The translations under genes and the position numbers were made by a program. From the NCBI GenBank assembly GCA_903879825.1, contig CAIRND010000008.1, forward strand, positions 1 through 13,058: a DNA stretch of 13,058 nt, given 5' to 3'. The notes under the pieces were generated by a model. That model saw only the letters and a list, made by a program, of their open reading frames with translations. It made no database searches and was not told the DNA's origin. The stretch comes from an uncultured Geobacteraceae bacterium (lineage in GTDB: Bacteria > Desulfobacterota > Desulfuromonadia > Geobacterales > Pseudopelobacteraceae). Of this stretch, positions 1 through 6,065 are shown piece after piece (within the stretch, counting starts at the first letter, position 1; each line of letters starts with the position of its first letter).

Positions 1-1
1 G

Positions 2-478
2 ACCTTCACCGCTTTTGGAGCAGCAGCCGGCCTGCTCGGTACAATGTTCGGGACCCTGGGCGGACCGTGGTATCTGATCGCCGGGATCATTGCATTGGTT
101 ATGGGTGGACAACTCATGGGATTGTACGAGATCCACCTCCCGATCAAGCGCGATTTCAAGCCGAAACAGGGTGGGATTGCAGGAGCCTTTCTGCTGGGAC
201 TTTTTTTTGGCGTGGTTTCATCACCCTGTGCGACACCAGTTCTGGTGGTATTGCTGACGTTGGTAGCCGGCAAAGGACAGGTACTGTATGGCATCACGCT
301 GCTGTTCTGTTATGCCGTCGGCCACTGCCTGCTGATGCTGTGCGCTGGCACCTTTACCGGTTTTGTGGAAGGATTTGTTAAAGCACGTGGCGTCGTCAAC
401 TTCTCTCTCTGGGCGAAGCGGGTCAGTGGGTTGGTTGTGGCACTTGTGGGTGGGTGGTTTGTGTGGCAGGGGTTCTAA
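2..478 (+). CDS. CcdA/DsbD-type cytochrome c biogenesis membrane protein, 5'-truncated by window edge
   Basis: This is the C-terminal part of a polytopic inner-membrane protein; the frame is open to the left edge, so the start lies outside the window. The visible 158 residues hold about four to five hydrophobic segments. One of them carries the motif SSPCATPVL, typical of the second redox-active cysteine of the CcdA/DsbD transmembrane family, and the next carries YAVGH, also typical. Such proteins move reducing equivalents from cytoplasmic thioredoxin across the membrane to periplasmic thiol proteins, for cytochrome c maturation or disulfide reduction. The first conserved cysteine must lie in the missing part. 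A secreted rhodanese follows 65 nt downstream on the same strand, so the two may be co-transcribed. The family call is solid; the exact partner is inferred. Confidence 0.82.
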   Translation, partial: TFTAFGAAAGLLGTMFGTLGGPWYLIAGIIALVMGGQLMGLYEIHLPIKRDFKPKQGGIAGAFLLGLFFGVVSSPCATPVLVVLLTLVAGKGQVLYGITLLFCYAVGHCLLMLCAGTFTGFVEGFVKARGVVNFSLWAKRVSGLVVALVGGWFVWQGF

Positions 479-543
479 ATGTATCGGCAGGGCAATGTAC
501 CGGCTACCGCTTGGTGGCCACATCGTCAAGGGGAATATTATTT

Positions 544-1002
544 ATGAAAAAAACAATGGTGTTTTTCGCACTGATTTTTTTGAACGTGGTTTCCCTCGCA
601 TCAGCCGAGGATTCGAGCTTTGACATTTTTCTCAGCAAATTCAACTATGAGACACGTGTCGATATGAAGATCGACAGTAAAAAGTTGATTACTCTGCTTG
701 CAGAAAAGAAAGCGATACTTGTAGATATCCGTTTCCCGGAAGAGACCAAAACATGGAAGATGGGTTTCGGGCTTTATATCCCTCTCAATGAGTTACCGAG
801 ACGCTTGGCAGAGCTCCCAAAAGACAAAATAATCGTAACCGCCTGCCCGCACAAGGATCGTTCATCCATCGCCATGGCATATCTGCGCACCAAAGGATAC
901 AACGCTAAATACCTTTCTGATGGCCTGATCGGGTTGGCCGAAAACCTTAGGGGCGATAACGCCAAGGAATTTCTGGAAGACATTGGTGTGGTAAAACAGT
1001 GA
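544..1002 (+). CDS. Secreted single-domain rhodanese-like sulfurtransferase
   Basis: This 152-residue protein starts with a Sec signal peptide: basic MKK, a hydrophobic stretch, and a likely cleavage after Ala21 in ASA-ED. The mature part is one rhodanese domain, with VDIR (residues 60-63) and an active-site loop CPHKDRS beginning at Cys101. The loop fits the six-residue CxxxxR type of single-domain sulfurtransferases, which carry sulfur as a persulfide on this Cys. The ATG at 544 was chosen because it begins the signal peptide and has AAGGGGA 9-15 nt upstream. An in-frame GTG at 454 would overlap the upstream gene and bury the signal peptide. The neighbouring CcdA-like protein suggests a periplasmic thiol/persulfide role, perhaps keeping Cys101 reduced. 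That link is inferred; the substrate is unknown. Confidence 0.86.
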   Translation: MKKTMVFFALIFLNVVSLASAEDSSFDIFLSKFNYETRVDMKIDSKKLITLLAEKKAILVDIRFPEETKTWKMGFGLYIPLNELPRRLAELPKDKIIVTACPHKDRSSIAMAYLRTKGYNAKYLSDGLIGLAENLRGDNAKEFLEDIGVVKQ

Positions 1003-1012
1003 AAGTGTACCG

Positions 1013-1618
1013 TTAGCCCAGATTCAACTCATCAAGCGACAAGCGGTAGCCTGGCAGAAATTTTTCAAGAAAATAGCAGACTTCCGGCAGAGTGCTTGCT
1101 GAAAGCTGTTCAAAATGTTCTGCTTCAGCCCGGCGGAACTCATGATTTCCGCTCTTACCCTCTTCAATACATTTGGTCAATGCAGCAATTCTGTCGGCGG
1201 CCTTAACCAGGTGAACATACTCTTCCTGATCTTCGAAAAAAAATAAGGGTTCATATTCTTTGGCTAGTTCTGGCGGCAACATCGCGAGCAGTTTTCTGCG
1301 GGCTTTGTCTTCCAATTGATGGAATGAGCGTTTAAAATTAGGATTAAAATGTTTAACCGGTGTCGGCATGTCTCCGGTGAAGATCTCACTGGCATCATGG
1401 AATATACCGTACATAGCCGCACGGGAAGGGTCAAGGCAGCCATTGAAAAAGGTATTGCGGATCATCACCAGCGCGTGAGCTATTACCGCCACATCAAGAC
1501 TGTGCTCCTGAATATTTTCCGGGACGGTGTTGCGCATTAATCCCCATCGACTGATGTAGCGCATTCGTGAAAGAAATGCGAAAAAATCAAATTGCTCCAA
1601 CTGTACTTTTTTTTTCAT
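1013..1618 (-). CDS. yfbR: HD-domain 5'-deoxynucleotidase, YfbR family
   Basis: This 201-residue protein closely follows E. coli YfbR in length and sequence. It has the N-terminal FAFLSRM...RW.LMRN block, ENIQEHS with metal ligand His39, FHDASE with His74-Asp75, TGDMPTPVK (81-89), and a distal KAADR with Asp142. YfbR enzymes are cytoplasmic metal-dependent phosphatases that convert deoxynucleoside 5'-monophosphates to deoxynucleosides. The upstream dgt stop codon overlaps an in-frame GTG (GTGA at 1621-1624). The ATG at 1618 is preferred because an AAAGAG lies 7 nt upstream of it but only 1 nt from the GTG. Either way the gene is translationally coupled to dgt. It ends 10 nt from the convergent rhodanese gene, with no visible terminator between them. 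Confidence 0.91.
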   Translation of the reverse strand: MKKKVQLEQFDFFAFLSRMRYISRWGLMRNTVPENIQEHSLDVAVIAHALVMIRNTFFNGCLDPSRAAMYGIFHDASEIFTGDMPTPVKHFNPNFKRSFHQLEDKARRKLLAMLPPELAKEYEPLFFFEDQEEYVHLVKAADRIAALTKCIEEGKSGNHEFRRAEAEHFEQLSASTLPEVCYFLEKFLPGYRLSLDELNLG

Positions 1619-1620
1619 TG

Positions 1621-2763
1621 TCACACTCTTTCATACGGCTCAAACAGCCGTTTATATTCGTCCAACGCGAACCGATCAGTCATACCGGCGATATAATCAC
1701 AGACAACCCGTTGAAGCCCAACACTTTCCAATCGGGATTGATATTTGGGAGGAAGCAAATTAGGGTGGCGAATGTATGTTTCAAATAAGCGAGTAATGAA
1801 TATCTCCGCTTTTATCCGCATCTTGTCCACCTTATAGTGGCGGTACAAATTTTGAAAAAGAAACCGCTTAAGCACTATGTTACGCTCGGTTATATCGTCA
1901 GTAAAATGTACTACCGCACGGTTTGTGCTGCGAAGAGTGGCAAGTGAAGTTATAGAATGTTTCTCAATATTGGCTGATGTTGTCATACAGATATCGGTGA
2001 TCAGCAAGCCGATCAATGCACTGATTGTTTGGTAGACGAGACGCTTGTCGTCTATCATCGGGTATTTGAGGCGCACACCGGCACACACATCACGCCACAA
2101 ATCAACTCGTTCCAGCATTTCCAATGTGATATATCCCGATTTCAGGCCATCATCAATGTCATGATTGTTATATGCAATTTCGTCGGCATAGTTGATTATC
2201 TGCCCTTCAATAGTAGGGACCGTTCCCGGCAAATAATCAGCCATGATTTCACAGGCAGAGTCGTAGGGAGAAGAATGTTTAATTATCCCCTCACGAACCT
2301 CCCATGTCAGATTCAGTCCGTTAAAACCAGGATATCTTTCTTCCAGTTCATCTACGACTCGAAAAGACTGCATATTATGTTCAAAACCGCCAAATCCCTG
2401 CATCAGTCGATTAAGGACGTCCTCTCCCGTATGACCAAAGGGTGTATGCCCCAGATCATGAGACAAGGCCAAGGCCTCCGTGAGTTCCTCGTTTAAACGA
2501 AGCTTTCGAGCAATTGCCCTGCCTATCTGGGCAACTTCGAGTGAATGTGTCAACCGGGTACGATAATAATCCCCTTCATGGTTGACAAAGACCTGCGTTT
2601 TATATTCCAGCCGCCTGAAAGCGGCGCAGTGAATTATACGATCCCGGTCGCGCTCAAATGCAGGACGATTATCACGATGTTCTTCGGGGTGTTTTCGACC
2701 ACGTGAAGACAGACTGGTACAGGCATATCCAGCCAGATCACTTCGTTCGGTTGATTCACTCAT
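1621..2763 (-). CDS. dgt: Deoxyguanosinetriphosphate triphosphohydrolase-like protein (dNTPase)
   Basis: This 380-residue HD-superfamily enzyme hydrolyses dNTPs to deoxynucleoside and tripolyphosphate. It shows the N-terminal RDNRPAFERDRDRIIHCAAFRR-type block around residues 30-51, RLTHS (metal ligand His73), LSHDLGHTPFGHTGE (His102-Asp103, His107, His111), a substrate-loop GGFEHN (125-130), and YADEIAYNNHDIDDG (ligand Asp194). The length and intact ligands fit the shorter dNTPase class found in many bacteria rather than the longer E. coli Dgt. The ATG is preceded by GGGGAG at good spacing. The gene sits between a secreted small protein 32 nt upstream and yfbR, which overlaps its stop. Which dNTP is preferred, and whether dGTP activates it, cannot be read from the sequence. 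Confidence 0.93.
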   Translation of the reverse strand: MSESTERSDLAGYACTSLSSRGRKHPEEHRDNRPAFERDRDRIIHCAAFRRLEYKTQVFVNHEGDYYRTRLTHSLEVAQIGRAIARKLRLNEELTEALALSHDLGHTPFGHTGEDVLNRLMQGFGGFEHNMQSFRVVDELEERYPGFNGLNLTWEVREGIIKHSSPYDSACEIMADYLPGTVPTIEGQIINYADEIAYNNHDIDDGLKSGYITLEMLERVDLWRDVCAGVRLKYPMIDDKRLVYQTISALIGLLITDICMTTSANIEKHSITSLATLRSTNRAVVHFTDDITERNIVLKRFLFQNLYRHYKVDKMRIKAEIFITRLFETYIRHPNLLPPKYQSRLESVGLQRVVCDYIAGMTDRFALDEYKRLFEPYERV

Positions 2764-2795
2764 TCCTGCTCCCCTGCTAAAAATGAAGGTACCAG

Positions 2796-3293
2796 TTATT
2801 TAAATTCGTTTTGGTACGGAGAGTTATTTTTTTTGTGACGTTTTTTTGCACCGCCACCCTTTTTAGCCGTTGCTCCAGCGATTGAAAAGACATCCGCCAA
2901 TTGCATTTTCCAGACGCCTTCCTGGTGAATAAGCTTGAATTCGCGAGTCGTCGAACCGGCGGCATCAGCCCCCCTCTCCAGACCGATTTTAACATACACG
3001 GTTGCTTCGTTTCGTTTTTCATCCAGAATTTTGAAATTTTCCATTTTCTGCCAGCAGCAGGCAGGCCGCGTAGTTGTTTCGCGCATTTTTTTCACAAAAG
3101 TTTCGCGAGATGTTTTGCCACGATGCGCCAATTGCTCAAATAGTTGTTCATAGCGACCATCACGCCAGGTATCAAGAGTCTCTGACATTGTTTTTTCGAG
3201 TATCGACTCTGCCTCAGATGCTCTCCCCGATCCAGCACCACCCAGTAGAACCACCATAAGTACCGTTACCGCCACCCACATCCTGAGATTCAT
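2796..3293 (-). CDS. Secreted small protein of unknown function with lysine-rich tail
   Basis: I do not recognise a named family with certainty. The 165-residue product has a clear signal peptide (hydrophobic residues 5-22, cleavage probably near Ala25-Ala28). The mature domain of about 110 residues begins with a helix containing TLDTWRDGRYEQLFE, followed by alternating strands ending in GVWKMQLADVF. That pattern resembles the NTF2/SnoaL-like or DUF4878-type folds of exported lipoprotein-like proteins. A Cys pair sits at 79-80. The last 22 residues are low-complexity and strongly basic (AKKGGGAKKRHKK, then NNSPYQNEFK) and are encoded across runs of seven and eight identical bases, where slippage is possible. 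GGAGG lies 7 nt before the ATG. It heads the run leading to dgt and yfbR, though a functional link is unproven. Confidence 0.8.
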   Translation of the reverse strand: MNLRMWVAVTVLMVVLLGGAGSGRASEAESILEKTMSETLDTWRDGRYEQLFEQLAHRGKTSRETFVKKMRETTTRPACCWQKMENFKILDEKRNEATVYVKIGLERGADAAGSTTREFKLIHQEGVWKMQLADVFSIAGATAKKGGGAKKRHKKNNSPYQNEFK

Positions 3294-3364
3294 CGTTTAC
3301 CTCCAAAATTAGCACCTTAGAGTAAACCGTGCACACACGCAACTTCAAAATAATAAACGAATCG

Positions 3365-3408
3365 TAGCTATTCAGCTATTTGATAATCACCTGAAAATAA
3401 TATAGTAT
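3365..3408 (+). promoter_or_regulatory. Candidate promoter and short repeat upstream of the HD-GYP gene
   Basis: In the 147-bp divergent gap, TTGATA (3380-3385) is followed after 17 nt by TAGTAT (3403-3408), or after 15 nt by TATAGT (3401-3406). Immediately upstream, TAGCT-ATTC-AGCTA (3365-3378) is an inverted repeat. The same bases also form a direct repeat AGCTATT-C-AGCTATT (3366-3380) that runs into the -35 box, which is a plausible operator position. This is pattern matching only. Confidence 0.35.
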
Positions 3409-3440
3409 GTAGCCTGCAGTAAAGTCCTAAGGAGGAAATA

Positions 3441-4679
3441 ATGGTCTCTCAGGAAGATAAGCTTCGTAGGATAATTGATCTTGGTTACGAAATTTCGCAG
3501 ATCAAGGATATTGATCTGCTGCTTGAGAAAATTTTACTTGAGGCACGTGGCTTTACTAACTGTGATGCCGGCTCAATATATGTCCGCGAGGGAGATCAGC
3601 TCATCTTTCGCTATGCCCAGAACGACACCATGCAAAAGCGGCTTCCACCGGGTAAAAAGCTCCCTTTTACCACATTCAAAGTCCCAATCAGCAATACATC
3701 AATTGCGGGATATGTTGCTGCAAACGGTTCAATTTTGAACATTGCAGATGTCTACGAAGTGGGAAGTAGTTTCCCATTTTCTTTTAACAGGTCATATGAT
3801 GAAGTTACCGGGTACCGGACCTGTTCCATGCTGACAATCCCGCTGCAGAATTTTCGCGGAGACGTAATCGGTATCCTGCAATTGATTAACGCTATGGATA
3901 TCGACAGCAGCACCATCCCCTTTGCTCGCGATGACGAAGAAATTATTCTTTACTTTGCCAACAATGCCGCAAATGCCATCGAACGAGCAAAAATGACCCG
4001 TGAGATAATTTTGAGGATGAACAAGATGGCCGAATTACGCGACCCAAAGGAAACGGGCCCACACGTTAACCGCGTAGCAGCCTACTCTGTTGCTCTTTAT
4101 GAAGCCTGGGCCTTTAAAAACATGGTGCCGCAGACGGAAATTGACAAAAATCGTGATGTACTCCGCATGTCAGCCATGCTGCACGACGTCGGTAAAGTTG
4201 CTATTTCCGACAATATCCTAAAAAAACCGGGCCGGTTTACCCCGGAAGAATTTCAGGTGATGAAACTGCATACACTTTTTGGTGCCAATCTGTTTTCAGA
4301 CATTTATTCTGATTTTGACGAGTCCGCTGCCATTGTTGCGTTCAGTCATCACGAACGATGGGACGGCAACGGCTATCCGGGTCATATCGATCCGCTGACA
4401 CAAAAAGCGCTACCAGGTTATGAAAAAGATGATGGTTTAGCCATGGGAAAGCGAGGAGAAGAAATACCTTTTTTCGGGAGGATTGTTGCTCTGGCAGATG
4501 TTTACGACGCTCTTTCCTGCAAACGCTGCTACAAGGAGGCATGGAACGAAAATGAGGTATTGGATACTATTCGCGGAGAGGCAGGAAAGCAGTTTGATCC
4601 TGAACTGGTGGAGGTTTTTCTCGATAATATTGACACATTTCGGCAGTTAGAAATGCTCTATCCAGACCATGCGGAGTAG
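3441..4679 (+). CDS. GAF domain plus HD-GYP cyclic-di-nucleotide phosphodiesterase
   Basis: This 412-residue cytoplasmic signalling protein has no signal peptide. An N-terminal GAF sensor domain spans roughly residues 8-185 (CDAGSIYV at 41-48, MLTIPLQN around 130-137, VIGILQLIN to 150). The HD-GYP output domain follows, with His208, HDVGK (248-252), His277, HHERWDGNGYP (303-313) and ALADVYDAL (350-358, metal ligand Asp353). All HD-GYP hallmarks are present, so hydrolysis of c-di-GMP, or of cGAMP in Geobacter-like bacteria, is expected. An insertion of about 20 residues (314-338) separates GYP from the GEEIPFFGR motif. There is no receiver domain, so the GAF ligand is the likely input. A near-perfect Shine-Dalgarno, TAAGGAGG, lies 5 nt before the ATG. 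It appears monocistronic, closed by the terminator at 4706-4771. Confidence 0.94.
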   Translation: MVSQEDKLRRIIDLGYEISQIKDIDLLLEKILLEARGFTNCDAGSIYVREGDQLIFRYAQNDTMQKRLPPGKKLPFTTFKVPISNTSIAGYVAANGSILNIADVYEVGSSFPFSFNRSYDEVTGYRTCSMLTIPLQNFRGDVIGILQLINAMDIDSSTIPFARDDEEIILYFANNAANAIERAKMTREIILRMNKMAELRDPKETGPHVNRVAAYSVALYEAWAFKNMVPQTEIDKNRDVLRMSAMLHDVGKVAISDNILKKPGRFTPEEFQVMKLHTLFGANLFSDIYSDFDESAAIVAFSHHERWDGNGYPGHIDPLTQKALPGYEKDDGLAMGKRGEEIPFFGRIVALADVYDALSCKRCYKEAWNENEVLDTIRGEAGKQFDPELVEVFLDNIDTFRQLEMLYPDHAE

Positions 4680-4703
4680 CTATTTTTGACCTGACACTTT
4701 TAC

Positions 4704-4771
4704 AAAAAAAATGAGACACAGGGACCACTTCCGTACGCATAGTAGAAGGTTTTCCCTGTGTCTCATTTTTT
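4704..4771. terminator. Bidirectional intrinsic terminator between convergent genes
   Basis: A perfect 19-bp inverted repeat pairs 4706-4724 with 4753-4771, with a 28-nt loop. The GC-containing core TGAGACACAGGGA is flanked by A's on one side and T's on the other, so either strand yields a hairpin ending in a U-tract. It lies 26 nt after the HD-GYP stop and 6 nt after the aroF stop, and so serves both genes. The loop can close further through CTTC (4728-4731) with GAAG (4745-4748). Confidence 0.92.
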
Positions 4772-4777
4772 AACATC

Positions 4778-5797
4778 CTACATCGTTCTTCCATCCACCT
4801 CTGCAAACAACCGTAACTTTTGCATCATTACATCAAATTTCGCCGGTTTCAGTGACTGAGCCCCGTCAGACGAAGCATGTTCCGGATCCGGGTGAACTTC
4901 AACTATCAATCCATCGGCCCCCGCAGCAACAGCAGCGTAACTCATCGGAGCAACATAATGGTGATTACCTGTGCCATGTGATGGATCAATAACGATCGGC
5001 AGATGAGTTTTCCCTTTCAAAACCGGAATCGCTGATAAGTCGAGCGTATTACGAGTGGCTGTTTCAAAAGTGCGAATACCTCGCTCGCAGAGTATTACGG
5101 ACTGATTTCCCTCACTCATAATATATTCGGCACTCATCAGAAGTTCTTGTATTGTCATCGCCATACCTCTTTTCAGAAGAACCGGCTTCCCAAGCTGACC
5201 GACTTTTTTGAGTAGCGCAAAGTTCTGTGAATTGCGGGCACCAATCTGCAATATATCAGCATATGCCGCAACCATATCGGCAGTTTCAGGGTTAATGACT
5301 TCAGTTACAAAAGGGAGACCTGTAAGATCACGCGCCTTGGCCAACAACTTCAGACCCTCTTCTTCAAGTCCCTGAAACGAATATGGTGAGGTGCGTGGTT
5401 TAAATGCCCCTCCACGAAGAATGTGGGCACCGGCTTTTTTTACCGCCACGGCAGATTCAATAATTTGCTCTTCGCTCTCTACCGAACAGGGGCCTGCCAT
5501 CATAATAATCTGTGGGCCACCAATGACAACATTGTCACTAATCCGTACCACACTCGACTCCTTTTTGACCTCAAGTGATGCCAGTTTATACGGCTGCAGA
5601 ATTGGAACAACATTTTCCACGCCATGGAGAGATTCCAGCGCCTGCAGAGCTGACTTGCCCCGTTCATCACCGATTGCCCCTATGACGTCACGCGTTGTAC
5701 CGTGAATCACGTGAGAGGTATACCCCAACTCTTTGATCCGCCTGAGCACTTCTTCCTTGTCTTTTTTTACAGCTCCCGCCTTCATTACGATAATCAT
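4778..5797 (-). CDS. aroF: 3-deoxy-7-phosphoheptulonate synthase (DAHP synthase), type I-beta with regulatory domain
   Basis: AroF catalyses the first step of the shikimate pathway, condensing phosphoenolpyruvate and erythrose 4-phosphate. The 339-residue length and layout match the Thermotoga maritima enzyme. An N-terminal ferredoxin-like domain (about 1-70), which in that family mediates Tyr/Phe feedback, is followed by the TIM barrel. Visible barrel motifs are AGPCSVES (metal Cys104), LRGGAFKPRTSPYSFQG (127-143), IGARNSQNF (185-193), LLKRGMAMT (207-215), DPSHGTG (271-277, metal His274), VEVHPDP (Glu300) and Asp311. An AAAGGA lies 8 nt before the ATG at 5797, and a second Met at codon 5 is less well placed. 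A long leader with an aromatic leader peptide and attenuator precedes it, so it probably has both transcriptional and allosteric feedback. Confidence 0.97.
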   Translation of the reverse strand: MIIVMKAGAVKKDKEEVLRRIKELGYTSHVIHGTTRDVIGAIGDERGKSALQALESLHGVENVVPILQPYKLASLEVKKESSVVRISDNVVIGGPQIIMMAGPCSVESEEQIIESAVAVKKAGAHILRGGAFKPRTSPYSFQGLEEEGLKLLAKARDLTGLPFVTEVINPETADMVAAYADILQIGARNSQNFALLKKVGQLGKPVLLKRGMAMTIQELLMSAEYIMSEGNQSVILCERGIRTFETATRNTLDLSAIPVLKGKTHLPIVIDPSHGTGNHHYVAPMSYAAVAAGADGLIVEVHPDPEHASSDGAQSLKPAKFDVMMQKLRLFAEVDGRTM

Positions 5798-5814
5798 TCT
5801 CTGATCCTTTCCAC

Positions 5815-5854
5815 AAAACAGTTAGAGCCGGAAGTTTCCCTCCGGCTCTAACTG
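5815..5854 (-). terminator. Second terminator-like hairpin in the aroF leader
   Basis: A perfect 14-bp stem (CAGTTAGAGCCGGA, 5854-5841, with its complement at 5832-5819) encloses an 8-nt loop and is followed by UUUU (5818-5815). It lies 21 nt upstream of the aroF ATG, downstream of the main attenuator. It could be a second termination checkpoint or an mRNA-stabilising hairpin. Its CCGGAG (5845-5840) can also pair with CTCCGG (5885-5880) of the first terminator, so the two may interact. The U-tract is short, so strength is uncertain. Confidence 0.6.
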
Positions 5855-5873
5855 AACTGATAAAACAGTCAGT

Positions 5874-5908
5874 AAAAAACCGGAGAAGACTTTCGTCTGC
5901 CCCGGTTT
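5874..5908 (-). terminator. Attenuator terminator with GAAA tetraloop
   Basis: On the minus strand, positions 5908-5895 pair with 5877-5890: 13 of 14 positions pair, including one G-U, with a single C-U mismatch. They close a GAAA loop (5894-5891), a GNRA-type tetraloop. The 3' arm runs into six U's (5879-5874). It lies 26 nt after the leader peptide stop. It would also stop read-through from cheV if the leader is untranslated. Confidence 0.9.
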
Positions 5909-5934
5909 GTGGTTTCGTGTGATAGCTTCTTCGC

Positions 5935-6021
5935 TTACACTGGTACCCGGGCAGACGGACTGAAATTAAAGCCTGACCAAAAATAAAAGTTAAAAGCGAT
6001 GTAGAAGCGGATTGAGTTCAT
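5935..6021 (-). CDS. Aromatic-rich attenuator leader peptide of aroF (28 aa)
   Basis: This short reading frame runs from ATG at 6021 to TAA at 5937-5935 and encodes 28 residues. Residues 6-20 read FYIAFNFYFWSGFNF: six Phe (6, 10, 12, 14, 18, 20), two Tyr (7, 13) and one Trp (15), so nine of the first 20 codons are aromatic. The cluster FNFYFW at 10-15 is the natural stall point. The last codons (22-26) overlap the antiterminator strand, as expected for a regulatory peptide. No Shine-Dalgarno is visible. The candidate promoter places the transcript start about 7-8 nt after its -10 box, at or next to the AUG, so leaderless initiation is plausible. The bias toward Phe suggests phenylalanine is the main signal, with Tyr and Trp contributing. 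The peptide itself probably has no other role. Confidence 0.86.
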   Translation of the reverse strand: MNSIRFYIAFNFYFWSGFNFSPSARVPV

Positions 6022-6028
6022 GCGCGAC

Positions 6029-6058
6029 ACTAAATCACAGTGGCGCCTCAGTTGTCAA
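6029..6058 (-). promoter_or_regulatory. Candidate aroF promoter just after cheV, with overlapping inverted repeat
   Basis: Minus-strand TTGACA (6058-6053), a perfect -35 box, is followed after 18 nt by TTTAGT (6034-6029). An imperfect inverted repeat (6024-6031 with 6039-6046, seven of eight pairs) covers the -10 region and part of the spacer, which is where an operator would act. The predicted start falls at about 6022-6021, at the leader peptide ATG. A weaker alternative upstream, CATAAT with TTGATG 18 nt before it, lies at the cheV 3' end; it would put the repeat into the RNA as a hairpin. Confidence 0.55.
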
Positions 6059-6065
6059 GAGACAA

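Larger units (their letters stand above)
5798..6022 (-). promoter_or_regulatory. Ribosome-mediated attenuator leader of aroF
   Basis: The leader of about 225 nt has all parts of a classical amino-acid attenuator. A control peptide (5935-6021) carries nine aromatic codons. A terminator (5874-5908) follows its stop. An antiterminator pairs the peptide's last codons, CGTCTGCCC (5957-5949), with GGGCAGACG (5902-5894), giving nine contiguous pairs. Two more pairs (5948-5947 with 5904-5905) form beyond a one-base bulge. Because 5895-5908 is also the terminator's 5' arm, the two structures exclude each other. A ribosome stalled at codons 12-15 leaves 5957-5945 free and favours read-through. One that reaches the stop covers it and lets the terminator form. 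A third stem pairs 6008-5994 with 5936-5925 (12 pairs, three-base bulge) and could form without translation. The logic is inferred from known phe and trp attenuators. Confidence 0.86.

Noticed and set aside
454..543. Upstream GTG start for the rhodanese gene
   Set aside because: It would overlap the CcdA-like gene and place 30 residues before a clear signal peptide.
2029..2496. 155-codon open frame opposite dgt
   Set aside because: Shadow of the well-conserved dgt gene; composition is not protein-like.
4704..4771. Long inverted repeat as an insertion-sequence end or small mobile repeat
   Set aside because: Position between convergent stops, flanking A and T tracts, and a single copy in the window all fit a bidirectional terminator better.
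5391..5705. 104-codon open frame on the plus strand opposite aroF
   Set aside because: Shadow frame: aroF is unmistakable on the other strand, and the plus-strand translation has no recognisable domain or ribosome binding site.
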